Shown here piece after piece: positions 9,652 through 17,924 of a stretch of 47,417 bases of DNA; the stretch's first letter is position 1; each line of letters opens with the position of its first letter. Where the stretch lies: the NCBI GenBank assembly GCA_964244615.1, contig CAXTJP010000016.1, positions 1-47,417 on the forward strand. The letters run 5' to 3'. Made by a program: the position numbers and the translations under genes. This DNA is from BOG-908 sp964244615. Lineage in GTDB: Bacteria > Pseudomonadota > Alphaproteobacteria > Acetobacterales > Acetobacteraceae. The notes under the pieces were generated by a model. That model did no database searches. It had not been told where the DNA came from and saw only the letters and a program-made list of their open reading frames with translations.

Positions 9652-11292
9652 ATGAAGCCTGTTTGCCTGCGCGCCGCCCTGCTTGGGGCGGGCATGCTGC
9701 TGTGCCTGCCCGCGGCACACGCCGCCGATGCGGCCAAGCCCGACAAGACCACGTCCGCCGACAAGCCCGACACCCCCAAGGGGGCACGGTTCAAGGCGGA
9801 GTCCCGCAACAGCGACGGCAGCGTGACGGTGGGCGGCCGGCCGATCGCCTACCAGGCGGTGGCCGGGACGCTGGTGGTGCATCCCAAGGGGTGGGACGAC
9901 GTGCCGAAGCCGGAGAAGGAGGGCGAGGCCAAGGACGGGGACGATGAGGACCACGGCCCGACCGCCGAGGCCTCGATGTTCTACGTCGCCTATTTCGCCA
10001 AGGGCGCGCCTGCCGAGGGGCGCCCGGTGACGTTCCTGTTCAACGGCGGCCCCGGCTCGTCCAGCGTGTGGCTGCACATGGGCGCCTTCGGCCCGCGTCG
10101 GGTGGTGACGCTCGATGACAGCCACACGCCGGCGGCTCCCTACCAGCTGGTCAACAACGACCAGAGTCTGCTGGATGCGACCGACCTCGTCTTCGTCGAC
10201 GCGCCAGGCACCGGGTTCAGCCGCATCGCCGGCCACGACAAGGAAAAGAGCTTCTACGGCATCGACGCCGACGCGCACGCGTTCGGCGAGTTCATCACCA
10301 CGTTCCTGTCGAAGTACAACCGCTGGAACTCGCCGAAATACCTGTTCGGCGAGAGCTACGGCACCACGCGCTCGGCGGTGCTGTCGAACCTGCTGCAGGC
10401 CGATTACAGCGTCGACCTGAACGGCATCATTCTGCTCAGCCAGATTTTCAGCTTCGACAACAGCGTGGACGGGCCGGAGGCGAACCCCGGCATCGACGTC
10501 GCCTATCCGCTGGCGCTGCCGACCTACGCCGCCACCGCGTGGTACCATCACAAGCTGCCGAACCCGACGCAGAACCTACCGGCGCTGATGGCGGAGGTGG
10601 AACGGTTTGCCATGGGCGACTACACGCTGGCGCTGGCCGCCGGGTCCACTCTGCCGCCGGATCGTCGCGAGGCGATCGCCGCCAAGCTGCACGACTACAC
10701 GGGGCTTCCCGTCGCCTACATCAAGAAAGCCAATTTGCGCATCGATGGCGGCGAGTTCGAGAAGAACCTGCAGGACGACGCCGACACCACCACCGGCCGG
10801 CTCGACACGCGCTTCTCGGGCCCGACGATGGACCCGCTGAGCAAGGAGGCCGATTACGACCCGCAATCGGCTTCGATCAGCTCGGCCTACGTCTCAACCT
10901 TCAACGACTACGTGCGGCGCGTGCTGCATTACGGCGAAGGCGTTGCCTACAAGCCGGAGATCGACGTGTTCCGCTGGTGGGACATGCAGCACCAGCCACC
11001 CGGCGCGCCGGAAAAGCTGCCGCAATCGGCCAATGTGATGCCGGACATCGCGACCGCGCTGAAGATGAACCCCAACCTGAAGATACAGCTCAACGCCGGC
11101 TACTACGACCTGGCGACGCCGTTCTACGAGGGCATCTACGAGATGCAGCACTTGCAGATACCGCCGAAGCTGCAGAGCAACATCGAATTCAGGCAGTACG
11201 AGTCGGGCCACATGGTCTATGCGCACCAGGCGGCGCTGCAGCAGTTGCACGACAACGTGGCGGGGTTTATCGGGCGCACGCACGGGAAGTGA
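9652..11292 (+). CDS. Exported serine carboxypeptidase-like peptidase (S10 family)
   Basis: This encodes a 546-residue exported protein: signal peptide MKPVCLRAALLGAGMLLCLPAAHA, then a Lys/Asp/Pro-rich linker, then the alpha/beta-hydrolase peptidase domain. The oxyanion and substrate motif FLFNGGPGSSSVWLHMG and the nucleophile Ser235 in FGESYGTTRSA are typical of S10 carboxypeptidases. The remaining triad members are probably the Asp in NAGYYDLATPF and the His in YESGHMVY. It should act in the periplasm or outside the cell, removing C-terminal residues from peptides. GGAG precedes the ATG at 9652, 32 bp after the hydrolase gene, so the two may be co-transcribed. Confidence 0.88.
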   Translation: MKPVCLRAALLGAGMLLCLPAAHAADAAKPDKTTSADKPDTPKGARFKAESRNSDGSVTVGGRPIAYQAVAGTLVVHPKGWDDVPKPEKEGEAKDGDDEDHGPTAEASMFYVAYFAKGAPAEGRPVTFLFNGGPGSSSVWLHMGAFGPRRVVTLDDSHTPAAPYQLVNNDQSLLDATDLVFVDAPGTGFSRIAGHDKEKSFYGIDADAHAFGEFITTFLSKYNRWNSPKYLFGESYGTTRSAVLSNLLQADYSVDLNGIILLSQIFSFDNSVDGPEANPGIDVAYPLALPTYAATAWYHHKLPNPTQNLPALMAEVERFAMGDYTLALAAGSTLPPDRREAIAAKLHDYTGLPVAYIKKANLRIDGGEFEKNLQDDADTTTGRLDTRFSGPTMDPLSKEADYDPQSASISSAYVSTFNDYVRRVLHYGEGVAYKPEIDVFRWWDMQHQPPGAPEKLPQSANVMPDIATALKMNPNLKIQLNAGYYDLATPFYEGIYEMQHLQIPPKLQSNIEFRQYESGHMVYAHQAALQQLHDNVAGFIGRTHGK

Positions 11293-11300
11293 GGCAAGAT

Positions 11301-11397
11301 CCGCTTTTTTGAAAAAAAGCAGCAAAAAACTTTTGGTCGGGCTGTCGCGGAGGTTCCTGCAAACACCCGACCAATAAGCAAAAGTTTTTTGCCTTAC
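11301..11397. repeat. Interspersed terminator repeat, copy B
   Basis: This fills the gap between convergent genes. GCAAAAAACTTTTG (11322-11335) and CAAAAGTTTTTTGC (11379-11392) are perfect 14-bp inverted arms. A shorter hairpin, GCTTTTTT-G-AAAAAAAGC, lies at 11303-11320. The stretch 11341-11391 is identical to 26344-26394 except for a six-base segment. It probably acts as a bidirectional rho-independent terminator. Confidence 0.75.
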
Positions 11398-13461
11398 CTA
11401 TGTGCCGGTAAAAGTCTTGTTTTCGTCACTCAACTTGACCAGCAACGGCGCCGGCTTGAAATCGGCCTCCGACAGGCGCTGGAACGCACGCAGCCGGTCC
11501 ACCACCGTCTTCAGCCCCACCGTGTCGGCGTAGAACATCGGCCCGCCGCGATAGGCCGGCCAGCCGTAGCCGGTGAGCCAGACCATGTCGATGTCGGAGG
11601 CGCGGTACGCCTTGCCCTCTTCCAGGATCAGCGCGCCCTCGTTGATCATCGGGTAGATGCACCGCTCCAGGATCTCCTGATCGTCGATCTTGCGGCGCGT
11701 GACACCGCGTTCGGCGGATTGGCGCAGCACCAGCTCCTCGACGATCGGTGACGGCGTGTGCTCGCGCTTCTCGTTGTAGTCGTAGAAGCCCGAGCGCGTC
11801 TTCTGGCCGCGCCGGTCGCGCTCGCAGAGCTGGTCGCGCAGGGTCACGCCACGGCTGGTCTCGGCGGACCAGCCGATGTCCAGACCGGCCAGGTCCGCCA
11901 TCTGGAACGGACCCATCGGGAAGCCGAAACCGTAGATCACCCGGTCCACGTCCCACGGCATCGCACCTTCCACGATCAGCTTGTTGGCCTCGCGCTGGCG
12001 CAGTTCCAGCATGCGGTTGCCGATGAAGCCGTGGCACACGCCGGCCACCACCGCCACCTTGCCGATTTTCTTCGACAGCTGCATCACCGTCTCGAGCACG
12101 TCGGGGGCGGTCTTCTCGCCCTTGACCACTTCGAGCAGGCGCATGACGTTGGCGGGCGAGAAGAAGTGCATGCCGCACACGTCCTGCGGCCGCTGCGTCA
12201 TGCCCGCGATCTCGTCGATGTCGAGGTAGCTGGTGTTGGATGCCAGGATCGCGCCCTGCTTGACGATGCTGTCCAGCTTCGAGAAGATCTCCCGCTTGAC
12301 CTGCATGTTCTCGAACACCGCCTCAATCACCAAATCGCAGTCGGCCAAGTCGTCGAGCGACATGCTGGGCGTCAGCAGGCCCATGTTCCGCTCCACCTGC
12401 TCCTGCGTCAGCCGGCCTTTCTTCGCCGTGTTCTCGTAGTTGCCGCGCATCACGCCGACGCCGCGCTCGAGTGCCTTTTCGGCCGCTTCCACGATCGTCA
12501 CCGCGATGCCGGCGGAGAGGAAGTTCATCGAGATGCCGCCGCCCATCGTGCCGGCGCCGATGATGCCGACCTTCCTGATCGGGCGGACCGCCGTGCCCTT
12601 GGGCAGGCCGGGGATCTTCTGCGCCTCGCGCTCGGCGAAGAACAGGTAGCGCTGCGCGCGGCTCTGGGTGCCCTCCATCAGCTCCATGAACAGGCGCCGT
12701 TCGGTCGCCTCGCCCTCGTCGAAGGGCTGGGTCACGGCCGCCTCGATGCAGCGTATGTTGTACTCCGGCGCGTCGAAGCCGCGGAACTTGCGGGCGTTGG
12801 CGCGGCGGAACGCGTCGAACACGCCCGGCTCGGCCTGTACCGGCAGGTCGCGCACGCGGTGCAGCGGCTTGTTCGCGGCCACCAGCTTGCGGGCATAGTC
12901 CAGGGCGAACGCGCGCAACCCGTCCTCCGGCGCCAGCGCGTCCACCAGGCCGTGGTCGAGCGCCGCCTTCGCACCGACCGGCGTGCCGGACGTCACCATC
13001 TCCAGCGCCTGCGGCACGCCCACCACGCGCGGCAGCCGTTGCGTGCCGCCGGCGCCCGGCAGCAGCCCGAGCTTCACCTCGGGCAGTCCGAGCTTCGCCG
13101 AGGGCACCGCCACCCGGTAGTGGCAGCCGAGGGCGGTTTCCAGCCCGCCGCCCAGCGCCGTGCCGTGTATGGCCGCGACCACCGGCTTGGGCGAGCCCTC
13201 GATGTCGCGGATCACCGCGTGCAGCGAGGGCTCCTGCATCGGCTTGCCGAACTCGGTGATGTCGGCGCCGGCGATAAAGGTGCGGCCGGCGCAGATCAGC
13301 ACGATCGACTGCGCCGCCGGGTCGGCCACGGCGCGCGCGATGCCCTGCACGATGCCTTGGCGGACCGCCGCCGACAGCGCGTTCACCGGGGGCGCATCAA
13401 GCGTCAGGACGGCAACCCCGTCCTCCACCGTCAGGTCGGCCACGTCGTTCAGATCAGCCAC
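11398..13461 (-). CDS. fadJ: Bifunctional enoyl-CoA hydratase / 3-hydroxyacyl-CoA dehydrogenase
   Basis: This encodes a 687-residue fusion enzyme for the middle two steps of fatty acid beta-oxidation. The N-terminal crotonase domain (about 1-190) has FIAGADITEF and AIHGTALGGGLETALGCHYR (oxyanion hole), LGLPEVKLGLLPGAGGTQRL, and the family's catalytic Glu. The dehydrogenase part starts at VGIIGAGTMGGGISMNF (NAD-binding glycine motif) and includes LASNTSYLDIDEIA, GMHFFSPANVMRLLEVV with the catalytic His, and GFIGNRML. Two C-terminal 3HCDH repeats follow. The GTG at 13461 has GGAGA upstream. The thiolase needed for the last step is divergent, 188 bp away. Length is close to FadJ (714 in E. coli); FadB-like function cannot be excluded. 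Confidence 0.9.
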   Translation of the reverse strand: MADLNDVADLTVEDGVAVLTLDAPPVNALSAAVRQGIVQGIARAVADPAAQSIVLICAGRTFIAGADITEFGKPMQEPSLHAVIRDIEGSPKPVVAAIHGTALGGGLETALGCHYRVAVPSAKLGLPEVKLGLLPGAGGTQRLPRVVGVPQALEMVTSGTPVGAKAALDHGLVDALAPEDGLRAFALDYARKLVAANKPLHRVRDLPVQAEPGVFDAFRRANARKFRGFDAPEYNIRCIEAAVTQPFDEGEATERRLFMELMEGTQSRAQRYLFFAEREAQKIPGLPKGTAVRPIRKVGIIGAGTMGGGISMNFLSAGIAVTIVEAAEKALERGVGVMRGNYENTAKKGRLTQEQVERNMGLLTPSMSLDDLADCDLVIEAVFENMQVKREIFSKLDSIVKQGAILASNTSYLDIDEIAGMTQRPQDVCGMHFFSPANVMRLLEVVKGEKTAPDVLETVMQLSKKIGKVAVVAGVCHGFIGNRMLELRQREANKLIVEGAMPWDVDRVIYGFGFPMGPFQMADLAGLDIGWSAETSRGVTLRDQLCERDRRGQKTRSGFYDYNEKREHTPSPIVEELVLRQSAERGVTRRKIDDQEILERCIYPMINEGALILEEGKAYRASDIDMVWLTGYGWPAYRGGPMFYADTVGLKTVVDRLRAFQRLSEADFKPAPLLVKLSDENKTFTGT

Positions 13462-13649
13462 GGTCTCTCCATCCCTGTCTGCCGCGCCTTGCCGGCGCGG
13501 TCCCCATACACCGGGACCTTCGCACATGACGTATAGGTCAGGCCAGCACCCGAAGGCGTCGGTCACGTGAGCGTGCCTGCGATGGTCCGGGCCGGCTGGT
13601 CTAGGCTGCACGGCCCGCCTATGTGACGTCGGCAACCGGGAGAGAAACA

Positions 13650-14822
13650 ATGCAGGACGTCGTCATCGTATCGGCCGCGCGCACGCCCGTCGGCAGCTTC
13701 AACGGCGCCTTCGCCACGGTGTCGGCGCACGATCTCGGCAGCGTGGCGCTGCGCGCCGCGATGGAGCGCGCGGGGATGGAGCCCGCGGAGGTGGACGAGG
13801 TCATCCTGGGCCAGGTGCTGAGCGCCGCCCAGGGACAGAACCCGGCGCGCCAGGCCGCACGCAATGCCGGCCTGCCGGACGAGAGGACCGCCTTCGGCAT
13901 CAACCAGCTCTGCGGCTCCGGCCTGCGCGCGGTGGCGCTGGCGGCGCAGCAGATACGCACCGGCGAGAGCGCCGTGGTGGCGGCCGGCGGCATGGAGAGC
14001 ATGAGCCAGGCGAACCATGCCGCCTACCTGCGCGGCGGCACCAAGATGGGCGCGCTGGAGTTCACCGACACCATGCTGAAGGACGGCCTGTGGGACGCGT
14101 TCCACGGCTACCACATGGGCATCACCGCCGAGAACGTGGCGCAGCGCTACCAGATCACCCGCGACGCGCAGGACGAGTTCGCGGTGGCCTCGCAGAACAA
14201 GGCGTCGGCCGCTTCGAAGTCGGGCCGGTTCCGCGACGAGATCGCGCCCGTCACCATCAAGGGGCGAAAGGGCGACACGGTGGTCGACACTGACGAGTAC
14301 ATTCGCCACGAGACCGACATGGCGGCGATGGCCAAGCTGAAACCCGCCTTCAACAAGGAGGGCACGGTCACCGCCGGCAACGCCAGCGGCATCAACGACG
14401 GTGCGGCGGTGCTGGTGCTGATGAGCGGGGAGGCGGCGCAACGCCGCGGCCTGACGCCGCTGGCCCGTATCGCGAGCTTCGCCACCGCCGGGGTGGACCC
14501 CGCCGTGATGGGCACCGGCCCCATCCCGTCAAGCCGGCGCGCGCTGGAGCGGGCCGGCTGGTCGGTGGGCGACCTCGACCTGATCGAGGCCAACGAGGCG
14601 TTCGCCGCCCAGGCCTGCGCGGTGAACAAGGACCTCGGCTGGGACACGTCGCGCGTGAACGTGAACGGCGGCGCCATCGCGCTCGGCCACCCGATCGGCG
14701 CGTCCGGCGCGCGCGTCCTGGTCACGCTGCTGCACGAGATGGGCAAGCGCGACGCGAAGAAGGGGCTGGCCACACTGTGCATCGGCGGCGGCATGGGTGT
14801 CGCCATGTGCGTCGAGCGGTAG
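13650..14822 (+). CDS. Acetyl-CoA C-acetyltransferase (thiolase)
   Basis: This encodes a 390-residue type II thiolase. It condenses two acetyl-CoA to acetoacetyl-CoA or cleaves 3-ketoacyl-CoA in the reverse direction. The nucleophile is Cys88 in NQLCGSGLRAVAL, the catalytic His is in GGAIALGHPIGASGARVL, and the second catalytic Cys is in CIGGGMGVAMCVE. VIVSAARTPVGSFNGAFA at the N-terminus and MESMSQANHA match the biosynthetic/degradative short-chain group (PhaA/AtoB). GGGAGAG precedes the ATG at 13650. No phaB or phaC follows, and it is divergent from the beta-oxidation fusion gene, so a role in fatty-acid breakdown is at least as likely as polyhydroxybutyrate synthesis. Confidence 0.92.
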   Translation: MQDVVIVSAARTPVGSFNGAFATVSAHDLGSVALRAAMERAGMEPAEVDEVILGQVLSAAQGQNPARQAARNAGLPDERTAFGINQLCGSGLRAVALAAQQIRTGESAVVAAGGMESMSQANHAAYLRGGTKMGALEFTDTMLKDGLWDAFHGYHMGITAENVAQRYQITRDAQDEFAVASQNKASAASKSGRFRDEIAPVTIKGRKGDTVVDTDEYIRHETDMAAMAKLKPAFNKEGTVTAGNASGINDGAAVLVLMSGEAAQRRGLTPLARIASFATAGVDPAVMGTGPIPSSRRALERAGWSVGDLDLIEANEAFAAQACAVNKDLGWDTSRVNVNGGAIALGHPIGASGARVLVTLLHEMGKRDAKKGLATLCIGGGMGVAMCVER

Positions 14823-14859
14823 CTGGTAACCAGGGTCAACAGCCCACCACCTGCGAACC

Positions 14860-15095
14860 ACGGTTGACAGGTGGCCGACCGGCCTGCGGGACAGACGCGG
14901 GCGAGCGATCATCCCGGTGCGGATCGAGCGCCTTGCGGCTGGCTACGCATAGCGTTCGGCCCCGGCTATCGCGTGCAGTTCACGAACCGCGAGGGCGTCG
15001 TGATCGTGCTGCTGGCAGGCGGGCACAAGTCGACGCAGGCAGCCGACATCGCCAAGGCTCAGGCCATCGCAGCAGACCGGGAGCAACCGACATGA
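14860..15095 (+). pseudogene. Degraded RelE/HigB-like toxin of an addiction module
   Basis: The C-terminal half is clear: LRIAFGPGYRVQFTNREGVV, then LLAGGHKSTQAADIAKAQAI, matching the phage-derived Gp49/RelE-like killer family. A piece of the N-terminal half is visible just upstream in another frame (WPTGLRDRRGRAIIPVRIER). The usual connecting segment (about 15 residues) and any start codon are missing. A deletion plus frameshift has therefore removed a functional toxin. The frame ends at TGA 15093-15095, overlapping the antitoxin ATG in the usual ATGA arrangement. Confidence 0.7.
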
Positions 15096-15385
15096 CCGAG
15101 ACGCCCACCCCGTTCGATGCGGCCGACTACCTAAAGTCGGACGAGGACATAGCGGCCTATCTCGACGCCAGCGCAGAGCAAGGCGATCCCGCCACGATGG
15201 CGCGCGCACTCGGCACCGCAGCACGGGCGCGGAACGTCAGTCAGCTCGCCCGCGACACTGGGCTGACCCGTGAAGGCATCTACAAGGCGCTGTCGCCAGA
15301 CGGAAATCCGGCCTTTTCAACCGTCGTGAAGGTGGCGCGGGCCATGGGGTTCGACGTGGCTTTTCGCCCTCGCATACCGGGGTAG
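15092..15385 (+). CDS. Addiction-module antitoxin (HigA-like, HTH)
   Basis: This encodes a 97-residue protein. The N-terminus FDAADYLKSDEDIAAYLDAS and the C-terminal helix-turn-helix (NVSQLARDTGLTREGIYKAL, then FSTVVKVARAMGFDVAFRP) match the antidote proteins that sit downstream of RelE/Gp49-type toxins. Such antitoxins bind the toxin and repress their own promoter. Here the upstream toxin is broken, leaving an intact orphan antitoxin that could still neutralise related toxins elsewhere or act as a plain repressor. The ATG at 15092 overlaps the toxin remnant's stop by four bases. Confidence 0.82.
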   Translation: MTETPTPFDAADYLKSDEDIAAYLDASAEQGDPATMARALGTAARARNVSQLARDTGLTREGIYKALSPDGNPAFSTVVKVARAMGFDVAFRPRIPG

Positions 15386-15675
15386 CGGCGTTCAAGTGCG
15401 GTAGCTCGCCCATTTCGGCGTCGTCACCTCGTGGCGCAGCCGAGGGTCACAAAGGGCGCCGGGCTGCCGATGAGTATGCCGGTGTTCCCGGCAAGCGCAT
15501 CAGAGTGCTCGACCCGCCTGGCCGCATCCGAAAAGCCAGCCACCATGACGCGTGTCAGCGTCCCCTGACCTACGCCTCACGCCACACCGCGCCCTTCTCC
15601 GGTCGGGCCGCATCGTTTAACACCGGTCCTGCATCGATCGGCAGGGAACGTGCGGATGGTCTGGTCTTGAGCGGT

Positions 15676-16734
15676 GTGTGGGGGGGATGGCTGCGGCGGC
15701 TGCGGCGCGGTCAGAGCGCGGAGCAGTCACCGCAAACCGAGCCATTGGACGACGAGCCTTACATGGCGGTGTCGCCACCCGCGCTCGACGACGGCGAGGC
15801 TGACGCGGTCGTCCCAGACGACTTGGAGGGCGATCGCGAGGACCACGTTCTAGCCGAGCATGAACCCGCGAAGGCCGGGGACGAGATCGCGGAGGCCGAC
15901 GACGAGAGTGCGAAGGCCGAGGCCGTGTCGTCGGTCCGCCAGCTTCTGGCCTTGGGCAAGCTGGCGCAGGCTCGGTTCCTGTGCGCCGCCGACGCCCCTC
16001 ACCTGACCGGGCTGCTGGCGCTGATCGACGCGGTCGACGCGGGCGAGGCCGTGCTGCGCGAGCTGGGGTTCGAGACTATCGACGCGGCCGGGGCCACGCC
16101 GCCCGGCATCATGCTCGCCCCCAGAAAAGGCCACCGCCAGTTGCTCGTGGTGTTCGGCTCGGATGACGGACGCTTCGTCCTGCCGCGCGCGCTGGAGCAG
16201 AACGCGCCGCACCTGCTGTTCGTGTCGGACCCGCGGCAATGCCTGGCGATGCTGGGCGTGCGGCGGCTAGGCCCGGATTACGACGCCTGTCTTACCTCCG
16301 TGCTGCGCATCGCCCGCAGGCTCGGCGCCGAGCACGTGTTCTGCCTGGGTGCGGGAGCCGCCGCCTACAGCGCGTTGCGCTTCGGGCTGGACCTCGGGGC
16401 CGAGGGCGTGCTGGCGCTCGGCACGCTCACCCGGCTGGACGCCGGCACGCGCCTGCCTGGCCTCGGATCGGCGCGGCTGGTGGCCCGGCTGCTGCGGATC
16501 GCGGCCGAACTCGGCCCGGACCTGGAATTGGCCTACGCCCGCGCCGCGCAACGGCCGGGGCTGGTGCTGTGCCGCCCACACGCCGCCGCCATGACGGCGC
16601 TCGCCACCCTCGATGGCGTCACCGTCATCGAGGCCTCGCCCGACATGCCGGACGACCCGCTGGGCTGGGCGGAGGAGACCGACCGCCTGCCCGGCCTGCT
16701 GCGAGACGTGCTGGCGTGCAAAGCCGTGGGTTAG
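15676..16734 (+). CDS. Alpha/beta-hydrolase-like protein of unknown function, degenerate nucleophile elbow
   Basis: This encodes a protein of about 352 residues. After a basic start (GWLRRLRRGQ) comes a long acidic low-complexity stretch (about 15-75), then a globular part. RQLLVVFGSDDGRF and EHVFCLGAGAAAYSALRFGL look like the strand and nucleophile-elbow helix of an alpha/beta hydrolase. However, the expected Gly-x-Ser-x-Gly is GAGAA, without serine, so it may bind rather than hydrolyse. LCRPHAAAMTALATLDGV follows. The start is uncertain: GTG 15676, TTG 15667 and an upstream GTG at 15505 all lack a clear ribosome site. It precedes the DUF3142 gene by 23 bp, and the two may be co-expressed. 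I do not recognise a specific function. Confidence 0.65.
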   Translation: MWGGWLRRLRRGQSAEQSPQTEPLDDEPYMAVSPPALDDGEADAVVPDDLEGDREDHVLAEHEPAKAGDEIAEADDESAKAEAVSSVRQLLALGKLAQARFLCAADAPHLTGLLALIDAVDAGEAVLRELGFETIDAAGATPPGIMLAPRKGHRQLLVVFGSDDGRFVLPRALEQNAPHLLFVSDPRQCLAMLGVRRLGPDYDACLTSVLRIARRLGAEHVFCLGAGAAAYSALRFGLDLGAEGVLALGTLTRLDAGTRLPGLGSARLVARLLRIAAELGPDLELAYARAAQRPGLVLCRPHAAAMTALATLDGVTVIEASPDMPDDPLGWAEETDRLPGLLRDVLACKAVG

Positions 16735-16757
16735 CGCCTGACACCCGGGCGGCAGGG

Positions 16758-17924
16758 ATGACCGTCGGCACACGCCTCTGCCTGGCCGGCGCCTGCCTGC
16801 TGCTGGCCGGGTCTGCGGGCGGGCCAAGGACCCTGCCGAGCGACGCGTTCGTCTGGCAACGGCGCTGGTCGCCGGCGCTGGACCACGCCGTGTCGGAGGG
16901 CGCCACGCTGTTCGCCACCTGGCACGTGCTGGCGGCCGACATCGACGCGGCGGGCGAGGTGAACCGGACGCAGCCGGACTGGACGGTGCTGACGGCGCAG
17001 GGACACAGGGCCGTGCCGGTCATCCGGGTCGAGGGCCGGATCGGGCCGTCCCGGGTAGCGGCGCTGCTCGCGGCCATGCCGGCCGTGTTGGACGGCGTGC
17101 CGAAGGCGGCGCGCGCGGCGCTGGAGATCGACCACGACGCCGCCACCGCACAGCTCGCCGCCTACGCCGCGTTTCTGCGGGCGCTGCGGGCCCGCCTGCC
17201 GCCCGGCACAATGCTGTCCGTCACCACCCTGCCGGACTGGACCCGGGCCGCCGGGTTTGCCGAGCTCGCCCATGCCGCGGACCGGCTGGTGCTGCAGGTG
17301 CACGCGGTCGCCGACCCGCGCCTCGGCCTGTTCGATCCCGCGCGCGCCCTGGCCGCCGCCCATGGGCTGGCGGATGCCACGCGCACGCCGTTCCTGCTCT
17401 CGCTGCCCGCCTACGGCGCCCGGGTGGCCGAGACCGCCGCCGGGATGCGGGTGCAGTCGGAGGCGCCGCTGCTGGACGGGCTGGCCGGCGAGGAGCGGGC
17501 GGTGTCGCCCGGCGTGGTGGCGGATTTCCTGGCCCGGCTGCGCGCCGACCCGCCGGACACGCTGGACGGGCTCGTCTGGTTCCGCCTGCCGGTCGCGGGC
17601 GACCGGCGGGCCTGGGGCGAGGCGACGCTGCGCGCCGTGGTGACCGGGCAGGTGCTGGACGGGCGTGTCGCTGTCAGCGCCCGTCCCGGCCGCACCCCGG
17701 GGCTGTCCGACATCGTGCTCGCCAATGCCGGCCGGACCGACGGCACGCTGCCACGGCGCATCGACCTGCCGCCTGGCTGCCTGGCGGCGGACGGGCTGGG
17801 CCAGTATGTGATCGACGGCAGCGGGCTCGCCCTGCGCGGCCGCGGCGTCGGAATGCTCGGCGCCGGCGCGCAGATGCTGGCGGGATGGATGCGCTGCGCC
17901 GGGGAGCTGCATGCGGAAGACTGA
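16758..17924 (+). CDS. DUF3142 domain-containing exported protein
   Basis: This encodes a 388-residue protein. A hydrophobic start (TRLCLAGACLLLAGSAGG) suggests export or lipid anchoring; there is no consensus lipobox I would rely on. The body (FVWQRRWSPALDHAVSEGAT, VPVIRVEGRIGPSRVAALLA, ALEIDHDAATAQLAAYAAFL, LSVTTLPDWTRAAGFAEL) matches DUF3142, which looks like a TIM-barrel glycoside-hydrolase-like fold. No catalytic activity is established to my knowledge. It overlaps the next gene by 14 bp, so it is translationally coupled to the large repeat protein, an arrangement I recall for other DUF3142 genes. Confidence 0.75.
   Translation: MTVGTRLCLAGACLLLAGSAGGPRTLPSDAFVWQRRWSPALDHAVSEGATLFATWHVLAADIDAAGEVNRTQPDWTVLTAQGHRAVPVIRVEGRIGPSRVAALLAAMPAVLDGVPKAARAALEIDHDAATAQLAAYAAFLRALRARLPPGTMLSVTTLPDWTRAAGFAELAHAADRLVLQVHAVADPRLGLFDPARALAAAHGLADATRTPFLLSLPAYGARVAETAAGMRVQSEAPLLDGLAGEERAVSPGVVADFLARLRADPPDTLDGLVWFRLPVAGDRRAWGEATLRAVVTGQVLDGRVAVSARPGRTPGLSDIVLANAGRTDGTLPRRIDLPPGCLAADGLGQYVIDGSGLALRGRGVGMLGAGAQMLAGWMRCAGELHAED

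Noticed and set aside
11758..13536. 592-residue plus-strand frame opposite the FadJ-like gene
   Set aside because: It is an antisense shadow with no start signal or recognisable domain.
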